Part shown: piece by piece, positions 1-10,385 of the stretch
Layout of the letters: every line of letters starts with the position of its first letter
Numbering within the stretch: position 1 is the first letter of the stretch
Assembly: GCA_040285825.1 (NCBI GenBank)
Contig: JAUPSS010000007.1
Location: forward strand, 1,202,501-1,266,500
Direction: 5' to 3'
Length of the DNA: 64,000 nucleotides
Origin: Eukaryota sp. TZLM1-RC
Lineage: Eukaryota > Metamonada: BaSk clade
Made by a program: the position numbers and the translations under genes
The notes under the pieces: generated by a model
What the model was told of the DNA's origin: nothing
Seen by the model: the letters and a program-made list of their open reading frames with translations, nothing else
Database searches by the model: none

Positions 1-3000
1 TCTTTCTGTGGCGAGTAGGGAGTTTGATTCCATTTTTGTTGGCATAGTCGAGTAAGACGCTGTTGATTCTAAAACCATCACGAAGGTTCTCTAATGGTTG
101 CCACAAAGTAGGCCCGTTGAGAAATTTCACTAAGAAAGTAAACTGATTATCCTCAATACGATGATCAGTGATATTTTCTACGATGAATTCGGAAGAGTCT
201 AAGGCAGCAACTGTTCTAGCATTATCGTTGAGTTCGTTTGGTAGAAAAGGTAGAAGTTGATATTGAGAAACGTTGTAAGAGCTGTCGTTAACAATACTTC
301 CAATCTTGTACCCGTTAGATCCAAGTATCTCAAGTACGACGAAGGGTCCAGTGTGCTTAATAAATTTGTTTTTGTTGTCAGATTTCCTAAGAACCAGGTC
401 TCCAATCTTAAATAGTGGTTCATGTTTAAGATGAGGTTTGGTGAAACTGTCTTGCTGATTCTCGGCAGATAGCCATAAGCTAGTGAGTGTATTTTCAAGA
501 TCAAGCAGGAACGTTTTTGCCTTTGTGCGTGAATCTAGTTTGAAATTGGAAATGGGTGAAGATAAGATGTGATCGATGATATTTCGTCGTGGTGATGTAT
601 TAGCCCCAAACAAGAGTGTAAAGGGAGCAAATCCTGTGGATGAGCACGGAAAAGAGTTGATAATTAGTTGAGTGAAGGGAATTAATTTTGACCAATTTGC
701 CCTATTGTTGTATTCGGCTGCGAATCTGTTTAAAGTAGATCGGATATCTCTGTTTCGTCTCTCTGCGAGTCCATTAGATTCGTGATGGTGTGGGTAACTG
801 AAAGTATGTTTTATGTGAAGACTTTTGAGTAGAGCAGCGAAAAGGCGATTGTCAAATTCAGGGCCGTTATCTGTTCTTATCGATTCAGGAAGACCAAACA
901 TGCAAAAAACAGATGAAATCAAAGCGTTTGCTATAGTCTCTGCCGTAATATTGGGAATGGCTTTCAATATAGAAAATCGTGTGAATGCGTCGGTCATTAC
1001 TAAGATGTATTTGTTCCCATCAGAGTCGTCCTGAAGAGGGCCAATGGAATCGAGATGAAGAGATTGGAAGGGTAAGTGTGAGAACAGTTTGCCTGTTAGA
1101 GGCGGAGAAGAAAAAGACGAATTCGAGAATTTTTGGCAGATACCACAGTTATCGATTATGGATTCAACATTTTCTTTGAAGTGAGATGTGTCGAGCTTCA
1201 GGGATTTGAGTTTTTGCAACATACGGGTTTTGCTGAGATGTGCGTTTTCCTTATGGATTGTACTAAGAAATTCCGTACGGAGGTCAGTGTCGTTGAGTAA
1301 AGTTTGTGTGTCCAGGTGTGGTAAGAGTTCATTAAGTTCAGCATAAAGACACAAGTCGTTGTCCGTAGCCGTCGAGGATTTCAATTGATGAGTGTAAGAG
1401 CGAGACAAAAGGTCGGCCCATAAGTTTGAAGGTCTGTCAACATGGTGCATGGTGAAGTCATAGTCAAATAAGATTGGTTTCCAGCGTTCTATAAGGGGAT
1501 TTGAAGTTGAACTGTTCAATAGAAAAAGTAAATTCCGGTGATCCGCATGAAGTTCGAAGCAACGTCCAAACAGAAATTCGTGATGAGGTTCGTAGCGTAG
1601 TGATTCGATAATGGCAAAGAGTTCTTGCTTGATGGTTGGCCAGTTTTGCTGAGTTTTTGTTAATTTGCGGGAAAAGAAAGAAACAGGTTTCAGAGAACGA
1701 TCCTTCAGGGGTTTGTTAGGTGCATAAGGAGGAAGTTCTACGAATAAAGCAGCACCAATACCTGTAGAGGATGCGTCGGTAGTCATGATCAAGGGGTGAT
1801 GGTCATCAGGTATAGTAAGAGGGATGATCTTTTTTACGTGATTGATAAGTTGATCGAATGCCTCACGATGGGTTTTGCAAGGAGAGTACTTGGAGTTTTT
1901 TCTCAGTAATTCGTCAAGAGGGGCTCGAAGTGAAGCTAAGTTGGGGATAAAATCTCGTAAAAAGTTGATTGAGCCGAGAACGGAACGTAATTCGGTTATA
2001 TTTGATGGGAAATTCAATTGTGTAATGGCTTCTGTTTTGGTGGGGTCTGGGAGTCGTTGGCCGTTGTGGAAGATTGTTCCGACAATTCGTATTGGGTAAG
2101 CCTTAGTTGTGATGATGCTTTTCTTGGCTGATAAGCGGATGTTGTGAGCTCGGCATTGTTTTAGAATCCATGCTATATGATTGATAAAGTCTTCGAAAGT
2201 AGCGGCAGTATCGATGAGGTCATCTATGTAGATCCAAGTGTGATCACTACCAAGGATGTTGTTCAATTGTTTTTGGAAGTGGGCTGGTACTGTGGAGAAA
2301 CCGAAGGGAGCTCGGAGAAACTCAATCTTGCGACCCGGTATTACGATAGCAGTCTTAGGAATATCTTCTTCGTGCATCAATATTTGATAAAAAGCGCGTG
2401 GCAGGTCGAAGCATGCGATGTATTTTGCGTTGCCGAGTTGTTTATGAACTTCGCTTAGACGTGGAATATCGGGGATGATAGGAATAAGGATCTCGTTGAG
2501 TCGCCCATAATCGCCAGTTAATCTAGGTTCTTTGTTAGTTCGTTCCACTAGAACAATAGGAGAGGCGAATGGGGAACAAGATGGTCTGGCTAGACCTTTC
2601 TCTATTAAGCTGTCAAATATTTGGTTGGCAATTTTCAGCTTTCTCGGCGATAGAGGTCTTGCAGCGGAGGTAACAATTTTTTCAGGGTGAAGAGGTAAAC
2701 GTAAGGGTTCACATTTGACTCCGTCGGGGTGTAGAGCTGTGGTAAATATGTCTGAGTATTCTTGTAGTAGGTTGGCAAGAGTTTTATGTTCGGCGTCAGT
2801 GAGGCCTTGGATTGTGATGTCGTCTAGATTGTTGGCTTTTTCGGATTCGACGTGAAAAAGCTCGAGTGGATTGGGATATAGGTCAGCAATAGGGTCTGGG
2901 TCTATATCAGGAGTGAAGTTGAAATCAAAATGAAAGGAAGAATTAGTGAGACAGCCAAGTTTCCTAAGAATGTCACAACCGAGAATGAGCTTGTCGGGAA

Positions 3001-4276
3001 GAGGGATGATCACGAGGTTGTGGTTTACGACGGATGGTTTTGAATTAATGAGAGAGATTTCGATACGGGCATCTTTAACCATTTTGTCTGGAGAAAAGGA
3101 TCCAGAGATTGTTTTCAGTTCAATTTCATTAGTCAAGGGTTGAATGTTAAGGTTCAATGTGGCACGTATGTTTTCGGAAATCAGGGAGATGCTTGAACCG
3201 GTATCGATGATTGCTTCTATGGAGGTACCGTTGACTGTAACAGGGCTGCGAAGCACACCGTTGTCTGAGGATATGTGAAAAACTTCTGTTTTCTTGTATC
3301 GAGGGGGAGGTGGATTATTGGGGCAATTTTTTACGTAATGGTCATAAGAACCACAGTGTAAACAGCGGCCGGAGTCCTTAGAGTATTTAAAGCGTCTTTG
3401 AGTATGATGAGCGGATGTTTCATTTTCGTCGGGTCTTCCGTTCTGTGGGATCTCAGAAGTTTCGGAACCGTTATCGTTTTTTGAAGGATTATCGGAAGTG
3501 TTTAGGCGAGGATAATGATTACGTTTCTGTTGATTATACGTTCTTTTGATTAGTTTCTTTGCTTCTTTGTAGACTGTGTGGAGGGATTTCAAATAGCCTA
3601 GGTCAACGTTTTCTTCAATTTCGTTTGCGACATGTTTCGGATGGAGGTTTCTTAGGAAGTAGCGGATGACGGTCTTGTTTTTTGTGTTGAAGCGGCATTG
3701 TTCAACTATTTCGAGAAATCTGACGTAATAATCAGCTAGCTGTTGTTCTTTGTTCTTGATTTTGATGTTCATACGGCATGCTTTCATCGCTTTTTTAGCT
3801 TCGTAGGGGTCGGTAATAATAGTCAATGAGTTCAAGTATCGATGGATTTTTTTGTCTTTGGTGGATCCAGTTTCGACAGTGATTACCTTGAGTAAACGTT
3901 TAGGAATGAAGTTCTTTAAAGGTAGGGCAGTGTTAGAGTTTGTTTTATAGAGTTCGTACTTCTCGAGGAAGTATTTAACATCTGTTCTGCTGAGGGAACG
4001 CAGCGTGACGGGTCTTACCATGGAGCCGGTGATAAACAATTTTTTTAGCGTTTCGGATAGATCGGGTTGTATGGTTGGGTTCTTGTCTTCGACATCATTG
4101 TTGTCTTGGTGGTCTTCATTGGGGTTGCTTCGTTCTTCTTCGGATATTACTTCGGGTTCAGACTCGGACTCTGATTCGCTTAACTGGGCGGTACTCTCGG
4201 AGCTTTCGGAACTTGACGAGGTATCGGCTACGCGTTGTTCGGATTCAGACGGGGGTGGCGATTCGGTATCGGACAT
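1..4276 (-). CDS. Ty3/Gypsy chromovirus-type Gag-Pol polyprotein, C-terminus beyond the window
   Basis: Reading the minus strand from ATG at 4276-4274 gives at least 1425 sense codons with no stop; the ORF leaves the window at base 1. Domain order: an acidic Ser/Glu-rich N-terminus; a Gag-like helical region; a CCHC zinc knuckle (C305, C308, H313, C318); an aspartic protease with DTGSS (D358); reverse transcriptase with YIDDL (D685, D686); RNase H (TTDAS, D834, with a later HADHRN); an integrase with an HHCC finger ending CGIC and a DD35E triad at D1076, D1136 and E1172; and a C-terminal chromodomain-like segment from about residue 1364 (VENI...DHR...FLVKF...LWQPLENL). Gag and Pol share one frame with no frameshift, as in Tf1-like and many other chromoviruses. 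The chromodomain would normally steer integration toward particular chromatin. The absence of any stop suggests a recent and possibly active copy. Confidence is high for the family. Confidence 0.95.
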   Translation of the reverse strand, partial: MSDTESPPPSESEQRVADTSSSSESSESTAQLSESESESEPEVISEEERSNPNEDHQDNNDVEDKNPTIQPDLSETLKKLFITGSMVRPVTLRSLSRTDVKYFLEKYELYKTNSNTALPLKNFIPKRLLKVITVETGSTKDKKIHRYLNSLTIITDPYEAKKAMKACRMNIKIKNKEQQLADYYVRFLEIVEQCRFNTKNKTVIRYFLRNLHPKHVANEIEENVDLGYLKSLHTVYKEAKKLIKRTYNQQKRNHYPRLNTSDNPSKNDNGSETSEIPQNGRPDENETSAHHTQRRFKYSKDSGRCLHCGSYDHYVKNCPNNPPPPRYKKTEVFHISSDNGVLRSPVTVNGTSIEAIIDTGSSISLISENIRATLNLNIQPLTNEIELKTISGSFSPDKMVKDARIEISLINSKPSVVNHNLVIIPLPDKLILGCDILRKLGCLTNSSFHFDFNFTPDIDPDPIADLYPNPLELFHVESEKANNLDDITIQGLTDAEHKTLANLLQEYSDIFTTALHPDGVKCEPLRLPLHPEKIVTSAARPLSPRKLKIANQIFDSLIEKGLARPSCSPFASPIVLVERTNKEPRLTGDYGRLNEILIPIIPDIPRLSEVHKQLGNAKYIACFDLPRAFYQILMHEEDIPKTAIVIPGRKIEFLRAPFGFSTVPAHFQKQLNNILGSDHTWIYIDDLIDTAATFEDFINHIAWILKQCRAHNIRLSAKKSIITTKAYPIRIVGTIFHNGQRLPDPTKTEAITQLNFPSNITELRSVLGSINFLRDFIPNLASLRAPLDELLRKNSKYSPCKTHREAFDQLINHVKKIIPLTIPDDHHPLIMTTDASSTGIGAALFVELPPYAPNKPLKDRSLKPVSFFSRKLTKTQQNWPTIKQELFAIIESLRYEPHHEFLFGRCFELHADHRNLLFLLNSSTSNPLIERWKPILFDYDFTMHHVDRPSNLWADLLSRSYTHQLKSSTATDNDLCLYAELNELLPHLDTQTLLNDTDLRTEFLSTIHKENAHLSKTRMLQKLKSLKLDTSHFKENVESIIDNCGICQKFSNSSFSSPPLTGKLFSHLPFQSLHLDSIGPLQDDSDGNKYILVMTDAFTRFSILKAIPNITAETIANALISSVFCMFGLPESIRTDNGPEFDNRLFAALLKSLHIKHTFSYPHHHESNGLAERRNRDIRSTLNRFAAEYNNRANWSKLIPFTQLIINSFPCSSTGFAPFTLLFGANTSPRRNIIDHILSSPISNFKLDSRTKAKTFLLDLENTLTSLWLSAENQQDSFTKPHLKHEPLFKIGDLVLRKSDNKNKFIKHTGPFVVLEILGSNGYKIGSIVNDSSYNVSQYQLLPFLPNELNDNARTVAALDSSEFIVENITDHRIEDNQFTFLVKFLNGPTLWQPLENLRDGFRINSVLLDYANKNGIKLPTRHRK

Positions 4277-4303
4277 AAATCTCGCGGTCTAAAGTAACGT
4301 TAC

Positions 4304-4395
4304 TGTAGCTTAGAGAGATAAACGAATGTTTTATTATAACTAACACGAGTACTAAACGAGTGATGACGTGGCAATAACTAACTATTACGATTACA
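4304..4395 (-). repeat. Candidate short 5' LTR or leader of the Gypsy element
   Basis: Only about 150 bp separate the gag-pol ATG from LRR coding sequence, so any 5' LTR must be very short. The 92 bp at 4304-4395 start and end with TGTA/TACA, the usual TG...CA LTR form, and contain a TTATTATAA stretch on the plus strand. A perfect 10-bp palindrome (GTAACGTTAC) lies just inside. I see no TGG-type primer-binding site. The 3' LTR is outside the window, so the assignment cannot be confirmed here. A 5'-truncated element is the alternative. Confidence 0.3.
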
Positions 4396-5048
4396 GTTTT
4401 CCTTGGTTGTTTAAATATCCCTTTTATCGCCATTTTGCTCTCGCCTGTGCTCTGGAGTGCAATTCCACTCTGACTGCATTGTATCTTGGATATAAAAACA
4501 TTGCCGATGAAGGCGCTAGTGCTCTCGCCCGTGCTCTGGAGAGCAATTCCACTCTGACTGAATTGTATCTTGGTGGAAACAACATTGGCCATGAAGGCGC
4601 TAGTGCTCTCGCCCGTGCTCTGGAGAGCAATTTTACTCTGACTGAATTGTATCTTGGTGGAAACAACATTGGCCATGAAGGCGCTAGTGCTCTCGCCCGT
4701 GCTCTGGAGAGCAATTCCACTCTGACTGTATTGAATCTTCTTTACAACAACATTACCGATGAAGGCGCTAGTGCTCTCGCCTGTGCTCTGGAGAGGAATT
4801 CCACTTTGACTCGATTGTATCTTGAGGACAACAACATTACCGATGAAGGCGCTAGTGCTCTCGCACGTGCTCTGGAGAGCAATTCCACTCTGGCTGTATT
4901 GAATCTTCTTTACAACAACATTGCCAATGAAGGCGCTAGTGCTCTCGCCTGTGCTCTGGAGAGGAATTCCACTCTGACTGAATTGTTTCTTGATGAAAAC
5001 CACATCAGCAACTCATCTAGATCCAAACTTCGCCAAATAGCGAAATTA
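4396..5048 (+). pseudogene. Fragment of a ribonuclease-inhibitor-type LRR gene
   Basis: About seven 28-residue repeats of the form DEGASALARALExNSTLTxLxLxxNNI are in frame from about 4420 to 5020. They match the RI/NLRC3-like LRR subfamily, which forms curved protein-binding solenoids. The frame has no ATG at its left end: the first in-frame candidate is a GTG at 4368 inside the presumed retrotransposon leader. On the right it runs into the inverted-repeat arm at about 5049. Both ends look broken, on the left by the Gypsy element and on the right by the duplication breakpoint. The repeats closely resemble the LRR gene at 61994-64000, so this may be a displaced piece of a relative. The binding partner is unknown. 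Confidence 0.75.
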
Positions 5049-7445
5049 ATAAAAATTTATTACCTGTTGATAGCCTCTATTCAAATAAGGCATTGAGAAC
5101 ATTAGGATCTTATTGTCTTCAGGATGCAATTCTTGTTTTCAAATTGTTTATTCTATTCCAAAGGGATAAAATAATAAATCAGTCATGGTCTACAGTATAG
5201 ACCTCTGTTTCATCTACAGCAAGGTATAGAGAATTAAAAGAAGAGTTACTTATAGCATCTGAGGTAATGACTGCTGTAAGACAACAAACTTCATTTTGTG
5301 TCAAACAGTATCTTTTAGTCAAATTCATGAAGAACAAAGATTTGACAAATTTTGACTACAAACTATTCTATCACACAATGATATGTTTGAAAAAATTATC
5401 TTCAAAGGTGCATCAGTTTAAATTAGCATTCGATAAACCAATACCAACGTTAAGTGATGATTTGAACAACTTTATATTTGGGTTAGGAACTTATGATAAC
5501 AACTCTGAATTCCCTGGGTATCGCCATTGTGTTACTGAATACACCGACACTTCATCAATTTGCCATATGCCTAGACTAGATTATAACCATGTAAATAGAT
5601 CATTTGAATACATGAGTCAATATGAAATGTGGCCTGCTTTTGAACTGAATATCAAAAGAAATTATCATTTATATATCAAAAGGTTCATTAATCATATAAT
5701 GGGAAAAAAAGATTTGGAAGATCTAATGAAGGAAAATTGGACAGAAGTTCTTCCAGATAGTTTGCAACATGTGAATTATATGCAACGCCAAAGATTTCTC
5801 AGTTTCTTAAGATTTCGTTTGAAAATTGTGAAGGATTTTATGACTGGTGGGGAGCGAAATGAGTTGATTAATTACTTGCAAAATTTTGGAAATTCTGATC
5901 ACCCATCTAATGTATATTTTTTACAAGAAGTTATTAAATATTTTGATGATTCTACAACCGATGTTGTGTTTGAAACCACAAATTATTTGATTGAAGAAGG
6001 TGTTACATTATTATTGGAGCACTGGTTGTCTATAATTTTCCCAAATATTATCCAAATTAATGAGGGCAATGGAACAGAAAATGTACAAGTTAAAATACTG
6101 CAATATACCCTTGAAAAGTATCCTTTACATTTTCTGAAACCATCATTTCAAATAATTCAATATTTAGAAGGAATTGAAGCAAAATTGTTTAATGTCATTC
6201 CACTTAATATGGGTAGTAAACCTGGATACTTTCCAATAGACACGCGAACATTGTGGGGTATTGGGAAAAATGCTATGGGTAATTTAGATGGTAAACCTCG
6301 ATTTAAACAAGTCCAAAATTATATGTGTATGTCTGATATTGGTAGTCTAACTCACAATCAACAGAATTCTTATTGGAACAGATGGTTCAACACTAATAAC
6401 AAATCTTTCAAAAAAATGGTTTCAAATTCAATAATTACGCAGTAACCAATGGTATAAGTATTTGTTTTCAGTTTGTGAGAGAAGATCTCGCAGGATTAAC
6501 CTTTAAACCTGATTCAAATATTGCCAAGGTATCAGTCTCTTATTTTGATCACCTTGATCCTGGAGATTATAGTGATCAAAATGTGGTTTTTGGTGATCTT
6601 GGAAAGAGAGATTTAATTCAATTTGGAGCACAGTCGGAAGAATCCAATTCAAATCCACTGAAAAAATATGAATGGATGAGGCTAACATATGGTGAATGGT
6701 CACGTCTCAATAGAAAACACGAACAAGTGTTACAATTTTGTGTTAGACAAAATAATGGTAATAGTGAAGACCAGACAATGACCATTCAGGAATGGAATTC
6801 GTGGTTACGTGATCATGATTCAAAAACTGTTGATTACCACAAATTCAGAGAGTTTATGTTGGCCAAGTGTAAACACTACAATGCAGTGAAACAATTTTAT
6901 AGTTTACCCTTATGGAGGATACATAATATCCAAAGTTATATCCATAGGCAAAAAACTGAAGAAAGAATTGTGAACAAGTTATTGACAACATTCGGTGGTA
7001 AAGACAAAATGGTATTGTGTATTGGGGACTTGGGTCGTAAACCAATCAGTAATCTCAAACATAGTCCCCCAACTCCTTCCAATAGATGGATAAGTTGTTT
7101 TCTTAGACGAGGTTTTCAAACTGTTCTAATTGATGAAAGCCATACTTCTTCAAAGTGTCCCTCTTGCATTGAAAAAAGTGTTTGAAACAACTATCAAAAC
7201 AAGGAATCCAATTCCTAAAAGTGCTGAAAAAAACACCGTTCAAATCTCCTCATGGGCTTTTTGGAATGTAGAAGTTCTCAGTGTATTAATGATGCAAAAA
7301 GCACGATGTAAAAAAGTCAGAAAGTAGAGAAGCAGTCAAGGCAAAGTATTGGAATAGGAACAAGATGGCTTGTTTGAATATGTTGAATGTATTTGATCAC
7401 TGGTTATCCGGTGAAGAAGGTAGGCCTGTTTATCTTAGAACTTAG
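5049..7445 (+). pseudogene. Exonuclease-Fanzor (TnpB-like) fusion nuclease, decayed copy 1
   Basis: The frame opens inside the last part of a PolB-type exonuclease domain: YCLQDA at 5111-5128 is the DEDDy Exo III motif, Y at 5111 and D at 5123. It continues through an in-frame TAG (5202-5204) into a long helical region (ATG at 5267) and a RuvC-like nuclease. RuvC-I is FGDLGKRDL (D at 6595-6597). The Fanzor-type IDESHTSSKCPSC motif carries the Glu and the first zinc cysteines at about 7129-7167. RuvC-III is YWNRNKMACLN at about 7347-7379, where arm 2 has NRD, so the catalytic Asp has become Asn here. Frameshifts lie in A-runs near 6417 and 7175. The upstream exonuclease motifs are cut off by the arm boundary. 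Fanzors are eukaryotic relatives of TnpB that cut DNA under RNA guidance; this copy must be inactive. Confidence 0.82.
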
Positions 7446-7456
7446 TTCATTTTTAC

Positions 7457-7476
7457 TGACTAGTAAAATCTAGTTA
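7457..7476 (+). other. Hairpin just downstream of the Fanzor stop codon
   Basis: TGACTAG and CTAGTTA form a 7-bp stem (one G-U pair) around the loop TAAAAT, 12 nt after the stop. In arm 2 the same stem reads TGACTAG/CTAGTCA, so the G-U pair is a G-C pair there and pairing is kept. Guide (omega) RNAs of TnpB and Fanzor usually map to the 3' end of the nuclease gene. This could be part of one, or just a chance hairpin or a terminator-like structure. Confidence 0.35.
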
Positions 7477-7734
7477 TAGTTGGCATGTGCCATAATAAAG
7501 AATAGTGCATATAAAAATTCAAATTCATAGAATATTTCTACGGTGCTATGTGACTTAAATTTTCGTTTCAAAGAGTTGTGCATCTTCGCAATCCATCATA
7601 TTTTTACCAAAAGAAAATATTTTCAATATATATATAAATATTATAAGATTACAATAAAATAGTAAAAGAATGATCCAATAGCCCATTTGCTGTTTCAAAA
7701 GAAGCAAAATAAGAAAGAACCTTGAGCAACACAA
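7477..7734. other. AT-rich noncoding DNA conserved between the arms
   Basis: No ORF is recognisable. It contains a GGCATGTGCC palindrome-like element at about 7481-7490 (GGCATGCGCC in arm 2), an AATAAAG at about 7495, and a run of AT dinucleotides near 7626-7650. It is the natural place to look for a Fanzor guide RNA or for the 3' end of the element. Confidence 0.4.
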
Positions 7735-8050
7735 GTTTAAGTGTCCAATTTATTTTCAGAACTTATCATTAAATCCCAATTGTGGATCTCAAAGCATATT
7801 ATTCTCAATTTGCACAAAATTATATTTTCTCTGTTTGTTTCATTTGCTCAAACTGTTTTCTAGCACCTTTTGCACTGATGGTTAAATAGAACGAACGGAA
7901 ACTTTAACAGATTCTTTTGACAGAATTGAAGTGCTTTTTTCTATTTTGGGTTGTTGAAGATGATTTCTAATGCTCTGCTTTCTCTTCGATCTCACTATGA
8001 GAGAGTTGCATCTCGTTGTTGTGTTTTGGGAGAGATGAATCAATTTGTAT
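7735..8050 (+). mobile_element. Degenerate L-C LINE 3' remnant
   Basis: The sequence follows the 3' end of the L-C LINE seen at 60960-61250. Blocks corresponding to the C-terminal endonuclease tail are recognisable, ending with the TCTCACTATGAGAGAGTTGC and GGGAGAGATG stretches. Frame is lost through many indels. A mirror copy lies in arm 2 (about 35190-35500), so this insertion predates the duplication. 8051-8323 has no recognisable feature and would contain the DJ-1 promoter. Confidence 0.65.
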
Positions 8051-8323
8051 TTGTTCTTCTCACAGCAAGTATTACAGATTTTGTAAAATCTAGATAGACT
8101 AGTTAGACTTTGAGGGAACCATGAACACAATGTTAAATATGTTATTGACTGATCCTTTCGATCGACCCAACATTTAAGTTTAATATTCATCAGAAGATTG
8201 AATATCTACTTGTATCTATTAAATATTCCGCAAAGATGCAGAATTATTTATAAAATAATGATAAAGATATCCTATGCCTAGTATGATTGCAACTGAATCA
8301 AACCATCTACACACATCCATTCC

Positions 8324-8887
8324 ATGTCATCTACTAAGCCAAAAGCTGCTGTTCTTGTCTACGATGGAGTAGAAGAACTTGAATGTATATCAGTTGTTGA
8401 TTTCCTGCGCAGAGCTGATGTTGATGTTGTCATGCTTAAGTGTTACTGCAAAGAATTTGTGGTGACTGGCCTACACAAGCTTGGATTCCGTGCAGATGAA
8501 TGTTTCAATGGAGAAATAACATCAAAAACCTTTTTTGACTTGATTGTCGTACCTGGAGGCAGACAGATGGAGTTTCTCAAGTGTTCTGACTCGATGGATT
8601 TAATTAAGCATCAACATGCAAATGACAAGTTGTTAGCAATCTGCTGTACAGCTTTAGAATCTGTTGGTAAGAAGAGTAGTATCTTCACCAACAAAAAGGT
8701 TGTAGATCACCCGAAGCTCCGAGAACTGCGTATAGAAGGAGTTGAGTATGTGACTGATAATGTTGTTGTAGATGGAAACCTAATAACTGCATTGGGGTTG
8801 TCTTCGGTGTTTGATCTTTCTCGCCAGTGTATATCAATGCTGAAAGGTGAAGCAGTAGCAAAAGACCTCTTTGATAACATGTTATAA
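8324..8887 (+). CDS. DJ-1/PfpI family protein
   Basis: A 187-residue single-exon ORF of normal length for the DJ-1/PARK7 family, from ATG at 8324. The Rossmann-like start KAAVLVYDGVEELE places Glu20 where DJ-1 has its conserved Glu18. The nucleophile elbow LLAICCTAL puts Cys107 at the position of DJ-1 Cys106, followed by a second Cys that is unusual. VVPGG at 75-79 is the family glycine loop. Family members act as protein or nucleotide deglycases, glyoxalases, chaperones or oxidative-stress sensors in the cytosol; which applies here cannot be read from sequence. No active-site His is evident. It is probably a host gene caught in the inverted duplication. This copy is intact, while the arm-2 copy is split by a LINE. 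A truncated LINE follows about 20 bp downstream and may supply its 3' end. Confidence 0.88.
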   Translation: MSSTKPKAAVLVYDGVEELECISVVDFLRRADVDVVMLKCYCKEFVVTGLHKLGFRADECFNGEITSKTFFDLIVVPGGRQMEFLKCSDSMDLIKHQHANDKLLAICCTALESVGKKSSIFTNKKVVDHPKLRELRIEGVEYVTDNVVVDGNLITALGLSSVFDLSRQCISMLKGEAVAKDLFDNML

Positions 8888-8904
8888 ATCAATTTTTTTG
8901 ATTA

Positions 8905-10385
8905 ATTATTATTAAAATGTTATTAATTAAATTGAACTCAATTTCTGACAAAATTGACCGAATGATGAATTTAGATATAACAAAACACATCAAATTTACC
9001 ATTATAAGACTGTGTTTTAGATCCAATTTTAATCATATATTTCGATCTACAAATCCTCTCGTCACTAGACCTTTGGCTCAAAAGTTTAATGAGTTACGTG
9101 CAAAAGTTCTGTCTCAATTACTGGGATGTAAAATGTTTCAAATTCCAGATCATGCTTACCTTAGTCCACATTATGGTGGTTTAGGGTGGACGAAGGCTTC
9201 TATTCTTACCTCGTGTGCTTTTGTTGGTGGATGCAGAAATGCAATCTTTGAGTTTTCCGAAAGATTTGCAGATTGGGAAGATTTATTGATGACAACGCAA
9301 AGTTCCACTGTTTTTGCATTAAATGAGGAAATTTCAAGAATTGATGTAGAAAAATGGGGTCGATGTTTTCCCCAATCATTCAATGTCAATATTCCAGAAA
9401 AAAATGTTTTAAATTTGAAGTACACTCTTCGAACATTACAGAAAAGATTGACTGGAATGTATGAAAAAGATCTTTATAATAATATTTGCAGCTCGGCTGT
9501 TTTAAATCAAGATCTTCACTCATTGTTATTGGAAAAGGGTGTTTGCGAAAACAAGGCGTCAGATTCTTCACTTTTTGTAACCATTGTACCACGAAGATTT
9601 GGATTGTGTGCCACTAATGAAGCATTTGTAACAAAAATGAGATTATATTTGAACATCCCCATTAACCAATTATTATCAAAAGAAAAATGTATTTGTTCGA
9701 ATTCACCTCAACTCACTTTGCGCCATGCTGTGAATTGCTCTAAATTGATACCTTATCGTTCTTCATTACATGATGCTGTTAGAGACACTGTTTTCAATAT
9801 GGCACAAACTGCAAGGATATCGTGTATCGAAGAGCCCCTGCTGAAGGAAACACTTTCTCTGAATAATTTTGGTTCTGATGATAGAGGTGATGTATACTGT
9901 GATTAGATTGATAATTCTGAAGCTATTGTTGACTTTGTCTCATGTAATTTTGCAAACGATACTTTGGTTCACAGAAGAAAACTTAATCCTGTGGCTGCTC
10001 TGGATTTTAAAGCAAAAGAAAAACATAGAAAATATGATAAAGAAATTGAAGATGCAAATGTCGATAGAAATACACAGCTGGTTTTTATTGCTTTCCCATT
10101 TTCGATAAATGGAAGATTATCAGTTGAAGCAGAAACTTTTTGGATGACTTCCAAAAAAATGGTGAAAGAAAAAAACAATGAAAAGATTTGATATTTTTTT
10201 ATGGCGTTCACGGATTCAATTTGCCATTATTAATAGATTACCGCGGTTTTTCAATCGAATTAGAGAAGCTTTAGCTAGACAGCAAGCAAATCAAGATTTT
10301 TTTAGAGGAAATCTTGGTTTAATAATAGTCGTCCCATTAGTTATGATTTAATTTAATCAAGTGTGCAAATTCAATAAATACGAAT
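8905..10385 (+). mobile_element. L-F LINE, 5'-truncated, RLE type, decayed
   Basis: An open frame at 8917-9906 matches the region between the RT palm and the C-terminus of the other LINEs here. It has FRSTNPL and FNELRAKVLSQLL, a CCHC finger (CICSN...LRHAVNC), the YRSSLHDAVRD block, and a degenerate endonuclease core at DDRGDVYCD. An in-frame TAG follows at 9904 and is also present in arm 2. The frame resumes (VHRRKLNPVAALDF) to about 10320, with a further frameshift near 10140 that arm 2 lacks. The 3' tail contains AATAAA near 10373. No RT catalytic motif remains. The shared stop shows it was dead before the arms were duplicated. Confidence 0.8.

Noticed and set aside
4245-5003. 252-codon minus ORF opposite the LRR fragment
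   Set aside because: The same periodic antisense artefact as above; it runs into the Gypsy leader in a frame different from gag.
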